The notes: generated from the letters alone by a model not told the origin. A stretch of DNA of 64,000 bases from Fibrella arboris (GCF_041321095.1 NZ_JBGGWE010000001.1:186001-250000), one strand, 5' to 3'; counted from the first letter of the stretch, positions 43,160 through 52,488 are shown. Numbers and translations are program-made.

Positions 43160-44032
43160 ATGACGCACACGCTTCAAAATCAACACCTCCGCGTCGGTAT
43201 CCGCGATCAGGGCGCCGAACTTACATCACTGGTTGATCGGCAAACGGGCACTGAGCACCTCTGGCAGGCCGACCCGGCCATCTGGCCCTGGCACGCCCCC
43301 AATTTATTTCCGGTAGTGGGTGGGCAGACCAATGATCAGATCGTGGTGAATGGGCAAACGTACCCCATGAAACGACACGGTTTTGCCCGTACAGCTGAGT
43401 TTGTCTGCACCGAATCGAGCCCGGAGTTCGCGTCGTTTGAACTCCATTCGTCAGAAGCGACGCGAGCCGTTTATCCGTATGATTTCATCTTCGAGATTAG
43501 CTACGAACTCGACGGACCGGAGTTGACCATCACTTACCGGGTGAAAAATAGGGGCACCGACAATATGTTTATGTCGGTGGGGGCACACCCGGCTTTCAAC
43601 GTGCCTTTTCAGCCGGGCGAAGCCTACACCGACTATTACCTTGAATTCGAGCGCGATGGCACGCTGGAAACGAGTCTGCTCGGTGCCGATGGGCTACTCA
43701 ATGGCGAGAAGCAACGCATCAACCTGGAGAATCGGCAACTGAACCTGACCCCCGACTTATTTGCTAACGACGCGCTGGTGCTGCTAACCCTCAAATCGCG
43801 GCAGGTGACGTTGAAGAGCCGCAAAAACGATCATTCGATCCGCCTCGACTTTGCCGTTTTCCCCTACCTCGGCATCTGGGCCAAACCGGGCGCTCCGTTC
43901 GTTTGCATCGAGCCCTGGCTAGGCGTTGCCGACACGTCGACCAAACCGCGCCCCATCGACGGTAAGCAGGGCATTCACCGCATCCGGGCGGGCAACAGCT
44001 TCGTCGCCCATTACTCAATCACGGTGGGTTGA
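43160..44032 (+). CDS. Aldose 1-epimerase family protein (LacX-like)
   Basis: 290 residues, beta-sandwich mutarotase fold. GAELTSLVDRQTGTEHLWQAD near the start, RHGFARTAEF with the conserved His, SVGAHPAFNVPF with the second catalytic His, and the GIWAKPGAPFVCIEPWLGVAD segment carrying the catalytic Glu. Interconverts sugar anomers; the LacX subgroup has uncertain specificity. Convergent with gldA over a short hairpin. Confidence 0.9.
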   Translation: MTHTLQNQHLRVGIRDQGAELTSLVDRQTGTEHLWQADPAIWPWHAPNLFPVVGGQTNDQIVVNGQTYPMKRHGFARTAEFVCTESSPEFASFELHSSEATRAVYPYDFIFEISYELDGPELTITYRVKNRGTDNMFMSVGAHPAFNVPFQPGEAYTDYYLEFERDGTLETSLLGADGLLNGEKQRINLENRQLNLTPDLFANDALVLLTLKSRQVTLKSRKNDHSIRLDFAVFPYLGIWAKPGAPFVCIEPWLGVADTSTKPRPIDGKQGIHRIRAGNSFVAHYSITVG

Positions 44033-44037
44033 CTTCA

Positions 44038-44062
44038 GCTTTGCCCCGCTGCGGGGCAAAGC
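44038..44062. terminator. Short strong hairpin between convergent genes
   Basis: GCTTTGCCCC (44038-44047) pairs with GGGGCAAAGC (44053-44062). No long T-run; placed between the mutarotase and gldA stops. Confidence 0.65.
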
Positions 44063-44072
44063 CATTCCTGCT

Positions 44073-44987
44073 TTATCTCGTTAATTCCTTAAACACGCCT
44101 TCGAGGGACGTTTCCTGCTGGCGGAGGCCAACGAGCGTGAGGCCACGATCGGCAGCAAGGCGAAAGATGGTGGCACGCAGATCACTATCGGCCGTGGCGG
44201 TAAGGCGGTATTGCCCGGAACCAACATGATCAACCGAAAGCACACCGGGCAACGTACCCAGCACACCAGCGTCGGGCAGGTCGTGCTCAAATTCGGCGAT
44301 GAGGGCCAGTTGCTGCGCCGTTTGGCTACGCAGTTGGGCTAGTGGGCTATCGACTACGATTTTGCCTTTGTTAATGATGATGACCCGGTCGCAGAGGGCT
44401 TCCACTTCCTGCATGATGTGGGTGGAAAAAAGTACCGTTTTATCACGTCCAACGGTTTTGATCACCTCCCGAATCTCAGCGAGTTGGTTAGGATCAAGGC
44501 CGGTAGTTGGTTCGTCGAGGATCAGCACAGGCGGGTTGTGCAGGAATGCCTGGGCCAGGCCCACACGTTGCCGGTAGCCTTTCGATAGCTGGCCGATCCG
44601 CTTTCCCTGCTCGTTGGTCAGGCCAACCTGCTCAATCACGTCGGCAATTCGGGTTCTGAGCGTGGCCCCTTTCAGACCGTGCAATGCACCGGCAAACCGC
44701 AGGTACTCCTTCACGTACAGATCCAGATACAACGGGTTATGCTCGGGCAGGTAGCCGACACTCCGGCGCACGGCCATTGCGTCTGTCTGCACGTCGTGTC
44801 CATTCACGAGTACTGTTCCCTCGCTGGGTGAGAGGTAGCCCGTCGCGATTTTCATGGTCGTTGATTTCCCGGCACCATTGGGCCCCAAAAAGCCGACGAT
44901 CTCGCCGGGCGAGACCTGAAACGTGATCGAATCAACGGCCCGTTGTTGACCGTACTGTTTAGAAAGATTGGTGATCTGGATAGACAT
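44073..44987 (-). CDS. gldA: Gliding-motility-type ABC transporter ATP-binding protein GldA
   Basis: 304 residues. Walker A GPNGAGKST, signature LSKGYRQRVGLAQA, Walker B VLILDEPTTGLDP, H-loop STHIMQEVEALCD. The extended C-terminus ending QQETSLEGVFKELTR is typical of GldA. In Flavobacterium GldA works with GldF and GldG in an ABC exporter required for gliding; those two genes are not beside it here. Assignment as GldA rather than a generic exporter ATPase is by overall likeness. Confidence 0.85.
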   Translation of the reverse strand: MSIQITNLSKQYGQQRAVDSITFQVSPGEIVGFLGPNGAGKSTTMKIATGYLSPSEGTVLVNGHDVQTDAMAVRRSVGYLPEHNPLYLDLYVKEYLRFAGALHGLKGATLRTRIADVIEQVGLTNEQGKRIGQLSKGYRQRVGLAQAFLHNPPVLILDEPTTGLDPNQLAEIREVIKTVGRDKTVLFSTHIMQEVEALCDRVIIINKGKIVVDSPLAQLRSQTAQQLALIAEFEHDLPDAGVLGTLPGVLSVDHVGSGQYRLTATADSDLRATIFRLAADRGLTLVGLRQQETSLEGVFKELTR

Positions 44988-45123
44988 TTGGCAAAAAAGG
45001 GCAAACTCTGCCTATTTTTAACGAATCATCAAGGCAAAGTTGTCAAAGAGTTTGGCGAAATCCGCAAACTCCTGTTGACCATCCAGACTCACGACTTAGC
45101 ACTTCTTCAGACTACCTCCCTCC

Positions 45124-46785
45124 ATGATCGATTCTTTATTCCGCAAAAAGACCGTAACACAGATTTTGAGTGATGCTGCCGATGGCGAATCCAGCAAGAT
45201 GGTGAAAACGCTGGGGGTACGCGACCTGACCTCGTTCGGCATCGCGGCCATCATCGGCGCCGGCATTTTCAGTACCATTGGCCTGGCCAGCTATAACGGC
45301 GGACCAGCCGTGTCGCTGCTGTTTGTGTTTACGGCCATCGCCTGCGTGTTCACTGCCCTCAGCTACGCACAGTTTGCCAGTACGGTGCCTGTCAGCGGCA
45401 GCGCGTACACGTATGCGTATGTGGCTTTCGGCGAAATTTTTGCGTGGGTCATCGGCTGGGCGCTCATCCTGGAATATGCCGTCAGCAACATGGTGGTGGC
45501 TATTTCGTGGTCGGAGTATTTCACGTCGATGCTCAGCGGATTCGGCATCACGTTCCCCAAGTATTTCGCCACCGACTACGGCACCGCCCACCGCGCCTTT
45601 GAGCTGGTTGAACAAACCCGGCAGGCTGGTACGTCGCTCGACACATTGCCTGACAATACCCGCGTGCTGGCTCAGGCCTGGGCCGATGCCCCGCTCGTTG
45701 GCGATATACACCTGATCGCCAACCTGCCGGCGGGCATCATCACGGTGCTGATCACGGCACTGGTCTATGTCGGCATCAAAGAATCGCGGGTGGCGAGCAA
45801 TATTCTGGTGGTGCTGAAGCTGGGCGTTATCGCGCTGGTTATTGGCGTCGGCGCTTTTTATGTGAAACCGGCCAACTGGTCGCCCTTTGCACCCAATGGC
45901 GTGGCAGGTGTACTGAGTGGCGTGGCGTCGGTGTTTTTTGCTTTCATCGGCTTCGACTCCATTTCAACCACCGCCGAAGAATGTAAGAACCCGCAACGCG
46001 ACCTGCCCCGCGCCATGCTCTACTGCCTGGCTATCTGTACGGTCCTCTACGTGCTGATCACGCTGGTATTGACCGGCATGGTAAACTACAAAGAACTGGG
46101 CGTAAGCGACCCACTGGCTTACGTGTTCCAGAAAGTGAATCTGGATTTCGTGGCGGGTGTTATTTCGGTCAGTGCTGTAGTAGCCATCACGAGCGCACTG
46201 CTGGTCTATCAGCTTGGGCAGCCCCGTATCTGGATGACGATGAGCCGCGATGGACTGCTTTGGAAACGCTTTGCGACGATTCACCCCAAATACAAGACGC
46301 CCTCGTTCGCCACCATCATCACGGGGCTGATCGTGGCTATTCCGTCGTTGTTTATGGACCTGAAAACGTTCGTTGACCTCACCAGCGTAGGTACGTTCTT
46401 CGCCTTTATTCTGGTGTGCGCGGGCATTCTGTTCCTCGACGCCCGGGGACTCACGGCGCAGTCGAAGTTCAAGGTGCCTTACATCAACGGCAAATACATT
46501 ATCGGACTGGCCTTTATCGCAGCCTTCGCGTATGCGCATGGGTTGCACATCGCTGAAGTGGCCGACGAGAAGCCATTGTTGCTCGTTTTCTGGTTCACCT
46601 GGCTGGTATTGGCCGTACAGGGGTTCCGCTATAATTTCTCACTGCTGCCCGTCATCGGCGTCTTGACCAACCTGTACCTGATGACCGAGCTCGGCGTGAG
46701 CAACTGGATTTCGTTCGGCGCCTGGCTGATCATCGGGTTAGTCATTTATTTCTCCTACGGCTACAGAAAGAGCAAACTGGCATAG
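45124..46785 (+). CDS. APC family amino acid permease
   Basis: 553 residues with about twelve to fourteen membrane helices. N-terminal block TLGVRDLTSFGIAAIIGAGIFSTIG contains the GxGIF substrate-binding motif of APC transporters, and FFAFIGFDSISTTAEECKNPQRDLPRAM is the signature of the CAT/YfnA branch. A hydrophilic loop of about 50 residues (after YFTSMLSGFGI) makes it longer than E. coli permeases. Imports an amino acid, likely cationic or neutral; specificity unknown. Confidence 0.92.
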   Translation: MIDSLFRKKTVTQILSDAADGESSKMVKTLGVRDLTSFGIAAIIGAGIFSTIGLASYNGGPAVSLLFVFTAIACVFTALSYAQFASTVPVSGSAYTYAYVAFGEIFAWVIGWALILEYAVSNMVVAISWSEYFTSMLSGFGITFPKYFATDYGTAHRAFELVEQTRQAGTSLDTLPDNTRVLAQAWADAPLVGDIHLIANLPAGIITVLITALVYVGIKESRVASNILVVLKLGVIALVIGVGAFYVKPANWSPFAPNGVAGVLSGVASVFFAFIGFDSISTTAEECKNPQRDLPRAMLYCLAICTVLYVLITLVLTGMVNYKELGVSDPLAYVFQKVNLDFVAGVISVSAVVAITSALLVYQLGQPRIWMTMSRDGLLWKRFATIHPKYKTPSFATIITGLIVAIPSLFMDLKTFVDLTSVGTFFAFILVCAGILFLDARGLTAQSKFKVPYINGKYIIGLAFIAAFAYAHGLHIAEVADEKPLLLVFWFTWLVLAVQGFRYNFSLLPVIGVLTNLYLMTELGVSNWISFGAWLIIGLVIYFSYGYRKSKLA

Positions 46786-46792
46786 GTTTCAC

Positions 46793-47959
46793 TTACCGAA
46801 CTGCCCAGTTCACGCCTAGCTGGTAACTGTGGTAGGCATCATTGTAGGGCGATGTGGAAAGCTGGATCAGGTCGCGCTGATAACGGAGATCGAGCGACAG
46901 GCTTTTGCTGAATTGATAGTCAGCACCCAGCAGCAAACCCGTGTTTGTGTGGGATTGGATAGCCACGACGGGCTGGCCTTCCTGTTGTGAGGTACCTTCC
47001 AGCAGAAAAGCCAGATACGGCCCGGCATAAAGATGCCAGCGTTCGGCGGCCTCGTGCCGGAACAGGAGCGGCACGTCCAGGTACGTTGCATTGACAGTCA
47101 AGGCGGTGGCGCTCCGGCTACTGGTCTTGTACCCGTCGAACCGGTAACCGCGTTGGGTATAGTTGACCTCACCCCGCATGCCCCAGGTCAGTGATAACGG
47201 GTACTCCGCCCAGAGACCGGCTGCGAATTTGGTGACGTTGCGCGATGCGGCACTTGAACTGCCGTTCTCCCCTACCCGACTGGCCGCCAGGCGCACACCC
47301 CAGGTGAGCGGTTGGCCAGACCCTCTACTCATTCCCAGCGAGTCACGCGAGATGTTGAACCGATATGAGGTGCGTACTCCCAGCGTGGTCATGGCTTTTT
47401 CGTGGGCGGGCAGGTAAGCAACGGCGTTGACACCCACCGCCCAGCGCGTCGATAGGCGATAATCATAACCCAGGGCCAGCATTGGCATGGCCCGGCTTTG
47501 ATCGGTATAGGTCGGTAACGCCTCATAGTACGGGTCGTTGGGCTGTTCCACAAAAATACTGTCGATGTTCACTTCCCGCCTCCGTTGCAGCGACAGGCCA
47601 GCCTGCACTTTCAACTGATGCCGATCTGTGAGTAGGGGTAGCCAAACTGCTGACAAATCGATCATGCGTTCCTGCCGGTTGTAGAAATCGAGCAGGGCGC
47701 GGGGGTCTGGCTGCCCATAGCTGTTTAGTGTACCGTATAGCGGGTCAGTATTGGCCGAGCCGCCCCAGCCGATGCCCAGCGCGACACCCAGCCGGGGCCG
47801 AACGTAGGCTGTCAGTTGCTGCCGTGCCTGCCATCCTTTCCGGTACGGCGCCGGTAAACGGAGACTCGATACGCCCGTTTCTGCCTCAAAGCGGAACGAT
47901 GATTGGGCAACGGCTGGGTACGTTGCCAGGCCGATGAGAAGTAAAAGGAGACGTTTCAT
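46793..47959 (-). CDS. Outer-membrane beta-barrel protein (PorT-like), last gene of the sigma operon
   Basis: 388 residues with signal peptide (LLLLIGLATYPAVAQ). Alternating amphipathic strands throughout, for example TAYVRPRLGVALGIGWGGS and WHLYAGPYLAFLLEG, and a terminal strand LGVNWAVR. No enzymatic motif. It follows another barrel gene on the same strand across a 34-bp palindrome and is the most distal member of the five-gene group starting with the sigma factor. Confidence 0.8.
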   Translation of the reverse strand: MKRLLLLLIGLATYPAVAQSSFRFEAETGVSSLRLPAPYRKGWQARQQLTAYVRPRLGVALGIGWGGSANTDPLYGTLNSYGQPDPRALLDFYNRQERMIDLSAVWLPLLTDRHQLKVQAGLSLQRRREVNIDSIFVEQPNDPYYEALPTYTDQSRAMPMLALGYDYRLSTRWAVGVNAVAYLPAHEKAMTTLGVRTSYRFNISRDSLGMSRGSGQPLTWGVRLAASRVGENGSSSAASRNVTKFAAGLWAEYPLSLTWGMRGEVNYTQRGYRFDGYKTSSRSATALTVNATYLDVPLLFRHEAAERWHLYAGPYLAFLLEGTSQQEGQPVVAIQSHTNTGLLLGADYQFSKSLSLDLRYQRDLIQLSTSPYNDAYHSYQLGVNWAVR

Positions 47960-47980
47960 GACGTGTGATGTTAGTCTGGG

Positions 47981-48014
47981 GTGTAGTACCGAAGCTCCAG
48001 CTTCGGTACTACAC
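47981..48014. repeat. 34-bp perfect palindrome between the two barrel genes
   Basis: GTGTAGTACCGAAGCT and its complement around CC. Similar sequence (CCGAAGCT/AGCTTCGG) builds the repeat at 56307-56374. It could attenuate the distal barrel gene. Confidence 0.88.
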
Positions 48015-48019
48015 TTTTT

Positions 48020-49333
48020 CTAAAACCGATAGCCTGCCTGTAGGCCGAAGGAGCCGAAATCCTGGGTAGCGCGTAGCCAGGGGCCAATAGCCAGCCGATC
48101 GGTGGGAAGAAACTGGTAGTCGATGCTTGCCTGCGGCCCTGCCTGAAACGCCCCTTTGCCGGCGTTGGTGGTAAGATTGACCGATTGAATCAGAACAGAT
48201 TGACCGTTGATCAATACGGTGCGGGCACTACGGCCACTGCTGATATGGCCGCGCTGGTAGCTCAGCTGGGCACCAAACGTGAGCCCAATACGATGCTGAC
48301 GACTGTATAGCGGCAGCACCCTAACCCCGGCCAGCGCTGAAACGACGTTGACTACCGACAAGCGTCCCGTCTGAAAACCGGACTCGTACCCGCTGAGCCC
48401 ACGCAGGTAACTCAGGCCAAGCGTCCAGCCGAAACGGGGGCGAACATAATGCGTATACCGGTTCTCGTAGATGAACGCGCTGTTCAGATCCTCGAAAAGA
48501 ATACCCACCCCAACATGGAATTCATTACGAACAAACGGAATATCGCGCTGGATACGGGCATAGGCTTTGTTTTTGCGCGGGGCCAGCAAGTGGCTTTTTA
48601 GCGGAAATAGTTTATAGCCTACCCCCAGCGACCAGAAAGCGTATTGTTGTTGAATGGCATAGGTTCGTCCCAGGTACGTTACTCCGTCAATAGCGGGCAG
48701 CAGGCCGGGGTTGTAGGTCAGGTCGAGCGTCAGGCCACCCACGTCGGCACCAATGCCCAATTGCGCCTCAAGCACGTTCCGTTTCAATGCCTTGCCAGCC
48801 GTTTCGTTAAGGCGGTAGTAATCGGCTTCATTCTGCCACCGCTCCCGCATCGACGGGTTCGGCTCGGCCTGAGCCAGGGCGTCTAACCGGGTAATATCGG
48901 CGGTATAATCGCGCTGTTTCCAGGTATTGAACCCACCAACCAGCCCCGCACTGAGCCGAAGCCAGGGCAAGGGTTTATAGCCTACGAGCAACCGCGCGTC
49001 ATACCGGCGGGCGCTCGGATACAGCGGCGCTGAACCTGACCGGGACTGAACGTTTATGTTGGCGGCATAGCTTTGGGCCTGACTGGCATCCAGCTCGGCA
49101 TACCAGTGTGGGCGGTCATACCGGGCAAAAGCCCCCAACCCACTCATTGTGGCATCGCCATCGGCTACGGTGCTGATGGAGCCGATGGGCAGCACGGCCT
49201 CATTGCCCACGGTCAGTACGCGGCTCAGGCCCAGGTAGGCTTTGGGACCGAACGACCATTCCTGTGCTCTGACCGTAGTGGTCAGCAGCCCCAGCAAGGC
49301 ACTGGCCAGGTAGGTGTATGTTGTTTTCATCAC
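48020..49333 (-). CDS. Outer-membrane beta-barrel protein
   Basis: 437 residues with signal peptide (ASALLGLLTTTVRAQEW). Strand-rich, with many alternating hydrophobic/aromatic stretches and a final strand GSFGLQAGYRF ending in Phe, as outer-membrane proteins do. Eight bases separate it from the DUF4097-like gene upstream. Function unknown; likely part of the regulon or output of the sigma system. Confidence 0.8.
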   Translation of the reverse strand: MMKTTYTYLASALLGLLTTTVRAQEWSFGPKAYLGLSRVLTVGNEAVLPIGSISTVADGDATMSGLGAFARYDRPHWYAELDASQAQSYAANINVQSRSGSAPLYPSARRYDARLLVGYKPLPWLRLSAGLVGGFNTWKQRDYTADITRLDALAQAEPNPSMRERWQNEADYYRLNETAGKALKRNVLEAQLGIGADVGGLTLDLTYNPGLLPAIDGVTYLGRTYAIQQQYAFWSLGVGYKLFPLKSHLLAPRKNKAYARIQRDIPFVRNEFHVGVGILFEDLNSAFIYENRYTHYVRPRFGWTLGLSYLRGLSGYESGFQTGRLSVVNVVSALAGVRVLPLYSRQHRIGLTFGAQLSYQRGHISSGRSARTVLINGQSVLIQSVNLTTNAGKGAFQAGPQASIDYQFLPTDRLAIGPWLRATQDFGSFGLQAGYRF

Positions 49334-49341
49334 GAAGAGAA

Positions 49342-50244
49342 TTACCGGTTCACAATAGACTTATCGCTCTGAATGAGCACGTTGGCATAACTAGTCCGAA
49401 TCACAAGCTCGACTTTCCGGCCGGGCGGTTCGTACGTAAATGTTTGCTTACTGCCAAATTTTCCCAACTCGTCGGCCAGCCCATCAGGCACGCGGATGTC
49501 GGCATAGGTGGTGATTATATCATAGCGGAAATCAGCCACGTTTCGGGCCTGAACTGTCGTCTCCGCGCGAGCCGATTCGACCGATAACGCTTTCAACGAC
49601 TGCGGATTGGGCTGTACCAACAACTTTCCATAATGGCTAGTGATACGGCAGGAGCCACCCAGATCACGCAGACTCACATCCGCTTTCTCGGCTTTCAGCG
49701 TCAGTATTGCGTCAAGGTTTCGTCCCTCGATGTCGCCGTAGCTGGAGGTGACGGTCAGCTTACCGGCCATATCGTCGAGGGTTAGCCTGCCAAATTCAAA
49801 AGCCACCGTCACATCGCCCGATAACCCCCGCAGATTTATGTCACCGAACGAATTGGTCATGGCCAGCACGACCTTTTCGGGGACATTGATTTCATAGATA
49901 ACCTTCAGCTGACTCTGTACCTTACCCGCTCCCCCCGGAATAACGATCCGGTTCGACAGGTCGAGGGTATTGCCGTTGGTTTGAAGCGTATACTGATGAT
50001 AGGCCACCTCACGCTCAGCCACGGCCCGATCGGGATGTTTGGCCACCAGCCGGAGCCGGATCGATACTGTTGGCCGGTTCCAGGTACGTACCTGAACGTC
50101 GGCTTTCTGGGCCTTCAGCCGGATGGCCTGTCCGTCGGCATAAGGCAGGTCTTTTTCGACTACCTTCGTCACCACCTGTAGCGGTGTTTGCGCGCGCCCC
50201 AGAATGGGGAGCCAGAGCAGGAAAAAGAAGAGAAGACGGGTCAT
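49342..50244 (-). CDS. DUF4097-like exported adhesin-type protein
   Basis: 300 residues with signal peptide (LLFFFLLWLPILGRAQ). The body is repeated short strands of a beta-helix/solenoid: FGDINLRGLSGDVTVAFEFG, RLTLDDMAGKLTVTSSYGDIE, KADVSLRDLGGSCRITSHYG, YADIRVPD. This matches putative auto-adhesin/DUF4097 domains, common next to anti-sigma genes in Bacteroidota. The start overlaps the anti-sigma-like gene by four bases. Function unproven. Confidence 0.8.
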   Translation of the reverse strand: MTRLLFFFLLWLPILGRAQTPLQVVTKVVEKDLPYADGQAIRLKAQKADVQVRTWNRPTVSIRLRLVAKHPDRAVAEREVAYHQYTLQTNGNTLDLSNRIVIPGGAGKVQSQLKVIYEINVPEKVVLAMTNSFGDINLRGLSGDVTVAFEFGRLTLDDMAGKLTVTSSYGDIEGRNLDAILTLKAEKADVSLRDLGGSCRITSHYGKLLVQPNPQSLKALSVESARAETTVQARNVADFRYDIITTYADIRVPDGLADELGKFGSKQTFTYEPPGRKVELVIRTSYANVLIQSDKSIVNR

Positions 50245-50915
50245 GATCGCAGAAGCGTTATGAGTTCTTTAGTGACTTCGGCGCGCTGATTCTCCAGTTT
50301 CACCTGCGCCATTACCAGCGCCGGGTCATCGCCAAACGTTTGTCGCTCAGCCGCCAGCCGTTTTTGTTCATTCGTCAGCTCGCCCAGCTGCGCGCGCAGC
50401 TCGCGCACTTCTGGCTTCTGACAGACGAGGGCTGCTTCTTCACACTGCCGGTTAATGAACTCCTCGGCACGCTGGTCGGCAGCGCTCTGTTCGGGTAGTT
50501 CCCTATCGGTGGCCATTGGTTCCGTTTGCTGCTCCACGGCGTATTCGATTCGTTCGGCAGGTAGTGCGGTCATGTACCGGAACAGCCACGTACCCAGCAG
50601 TACCAGACAGGCGGCTGCCACGCCGGCTCCCAGCCAACGTACCTGGCCAATTCGCCGCGCCACAGGTATTGTACGGGCCGGTTCCACGGCCGGATGAGCA
50701 AGCAGCCGAGGCGATTCCTGAACGTCGGCAGCGTCTATTCCGGGCCGGTCGATTGCCGCCTCGATCCGGTTCCAGAGGTCCTTATCTGGGTCAAAATCGG
50801 GCAGTTCAGCCACCACGATAGCCAGCCGCTCGTCGGAATCCAGATCGGCTTCGATCCGGTCCCAGAGGTCGGGCCGGGGCTCATAGGCGGGAAGGAGGGC
50901 GAGGAGGTCGTTCAT
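50241..50915 (-). CDS. Membrane-anchored anti-sigma-like protein
   Basis: 224 residues. Cytoplasmic N-terminus carries a tandem motif, LLPAYEPRPDLWDRIEADL then ELPDFDPDKDLWNRIEAAI; one membrane helix near residues 94-112 (WLGAGVAAACLVLLGTWLF); then a periplasmic coiled-coil region (VRELRAQLGELTNEQKRLAAERQ). Translationally coupled (ATGA) to the sigma gene before it and to the DUF4097-like gene after it. Anti-sigma role is inferred from topology and position; the tandem LPx-xPx-DLWxRIEA motif is the probable sigma-binding part. Confidence 0.75.
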   Translation of the reverse strand: MNDLLALLPAYEPRPDLWDRIEADLDSDERLAIVVAELPDFDPDKDLWNRIEAAIDRPGIDAADVQESPRLLAHPAVEPARTIPVARRIGQVRWLGAGVAAACLVLLGTWLFRYMTALPAERIEYAVEQQTEPMATDRELPEQSAADQRAEEFINRQCEEAALVCQKPEVRELRAQLGELTNEQKRLAAERQTFGDDPALVMAQVKLENQRAEVTKELITLLRS

Positions 50916-51454
50916 GAGAGTCGCTGTCTTAACAGTTTCTTCGCGTAGCTGACCTGCGACTTCGACGTCCCCTCCGACACGCCCAGCATCGTGGCTACTT
51001 CGTGGTGCATGTACCCTTCCACTTCCACCAGCAGAAACATAGTGCGGGCTCCAGTTGGCAGGGTGCGAATAGCGGCGTCGAGTTCAGCACCCGTTACGGT
51101 GTCGGGCAACAAGGCGGGCTGGTCATGCCGCGTCTCGTCGATGGTTTCGAAGCGTCCTTCAAGCTGCTGTTTCCGAATGGCCTGCCGCACGACAATCGTC
51201 TTGATCCAGGCCCCCAGCGTTGACCGGAAGCTGAATTGACCAAGCGATTTAAACACCTCGACAAAGGCATCCTGCAACACGTCGTGGGCATGATCGGGGT
51301 CGTTGGTGATGCGGTAGGCGGTTGAGTACATCGCCCGTTTGTAGCGGTCATACAACAGCCGCTGCGCCATTCGCCGCTCTGCCAACTGGTCGTCAAGGCA
51401 TTGGCTGACCAGATCGCGTTCAGATATGTCGGGTGAAGTGGCCAGGCGAAACAT
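50912..51454 (-). CDS. ECF-type RNA polymerase sigma factor
   Basis: 180 residues from ATG 51452-51454 (MFRLATSPDISERDLV); the open frame to 51514 reaches the inverted repeat and is not conserved. Sigma region 2: FLYDRY-like LLYDRYKRAMYSTAYRITND, DHAHDVLQDAFVEVFKSL. Region 4: LPTGARTMFLLVEVEGYMHHEVATMLGVSEGTSKSQVSYAKKLLRQRL. It heads a five-gene operon with its presumed anti-sigma factor and envelope proteins, suggesting control of an outer-membrane response. Confidence 0.92.
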   Translation of the reverse strand: MFRLATSPDISERDLVSQCLDDQLAERRMAQRLLYDRYKRAMYSTAYRITNDPDHAHDVLQDAFVEVFKSLGQFSFRSTLGAWIKTIVVRQAIRKQQLEGRFETIDETRHDQPALLPDTVTGAELDAAIRTLPTGARTMFLLVEVEGYMHHEVATMLGVSEGTSKSQVSYAKKLLRQRLS

Positions 51455-51513
51455 GGTTTTAACAGCTACACAACAAAGTGCAGCCCGCCCAGCAATTGGT
51501 TGGAAAGGAAACA

Positions 51514-51606
51514 AAAAAGTTTACTGTTTTCTGTTTGCTGTTTTCTGTTGCTTCGCTACTCAGCAGCGCAACAGAAGACTGAAGACAGAAAACAGTAAAC
51601 TTTTTT
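51514..51606. repeat. Inverted repeat (CTGTTTACTG family)
   Basis: AAAAAGTTTACTGTTTTCTG at the left pairs with its complement at the right; inner TTCTGTTGC/GCGCAACAGAAG. Related to 29970-30065. It lies between the sigma gene start and the downstream end of the methyltransferase-like gene, both minus strand, so it may terminate the latter (T-run analogues on both sides). Confidence 0.85.
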
Positions 51607-52365
51607 TCACTTCTTCCCAAAGATCAGCACGTGCTGTTGGGGGAGGCGGCTGTCGTTTTTGAGGAGTTTCAGACCGAGGGCGGTCATTTCGCGGGTGGCC
51701 TGCATCACACTCATTTTGTGATGCTCTTTGATCGGTACGTTCGGATCTTCGGCGCGGTATTCGACCAGCACGATTCGACCGCCCGGTTTCAGCGAACGGG
51801 CCAGCGCAACCCCCATTTCGCGGGGATTCGAGAATTCGTGATAGGCATCGACCATCAGGGCCAGATCGACGCTGTTGGCAGGAAGTTTAGGATCGGTGAT
51901 CGTGCCGAGAATAGGCTCAACGTTCGTGAGATTCTCCTTCTTCTTACCCTCATTCAGGTACTCGATCATTTCGGGCTGAATATCTACCGCCAGCACGTTG
52001 CCCTGCGGCACGGCCCGCGCCAGCCGGAAGCTGAAATAGCCCGTTCCAGCGCCAATATCGGCCACGACGTCGGTTGGTTTCAAATCGAGGGCGGCCAATA
52101 ACAGATCGGTGCGTTCTTCCTGCTGCCGTTCGGGCCGTTCGAGCCATTCGGCACCGAGGTGCCCCATCACCTGCGAAATCTCCCGCCCCAGGTACACGCG
52201 GCCAGTACCGTCGTAAGCAGGCGTTTTCTCGGTATAAAACGCCACTTTCTGGCTCGACGCCGGTGCCGAATCGGTTTTGGTTGTCGACTGATTCTGCGTT
52301 GCTGACTGTGGCCGGTTGCAGGCGGTTAAGCCGATCAGCAAGGCGAGAGAGAGGTGCGGTTTCAT
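51607..52365 (-). CDS. Predicted lipoprotein with class I methyltransferase fold
   Basis: 252 residues. The N-terminus MKPHLSLALLIGLTACN is a lipoprotein signal with lipobox Cys16, followed by a Ser/Thr/Gln-rich linker. The rest is a Rossmann methyltransferase: motif I VVADIGAGTGYFSFRLA, acidic AdoMet-binding AVDIQPEM, NSVDLALMVDAYHEF, and LKPGGRIVLVEYR. A cytoplasmic cofactor would not normally be available outside the inner membrane. The neighbouring operon is AdoMet-dependent polyamine synthesis, but it runs on the other strand. Confidence 0.85.
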   Translation of the reverse strand: MKPHLSLALLIGLTACNRPQSATQNQSTTKTDSAPASSQKVAFYTEKTPAYDGTGRVYLGREISQVMGHLGAEWLERPERQQEERTDLLLAALDLKPTDVVADIGAGTGYFSFRLARAVPQGNVLAVDIQPEMIEYLNEGKKKENLTNVEPILGTITDPKLPANSVDLALMVDAYHEFSNPREMGVALARSLKPGGRIVLVEYRAEDPNVPIKEHHKMSVMQATREMTALGLKLLKNDSRLPQQHVLIFGKK

Positions 52366-52488
52366 AAGATCACTGTCAGTAGAAGGCTGTCGGCTTTGCC
52401 GACGGATAGTAAACCACCTATACCCAAGCTTGTTCAGCCATTAAAACCATTCTTCCCAAACAGGTTACCTACACATTCTGTAAACGGC

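Noticed and set aside
45964..46548. Minus-strand open frame (194 codons) inside the amino-acid permease
   Set aside because: Antisense to conserved transporter helices, composition atypical for a protein.
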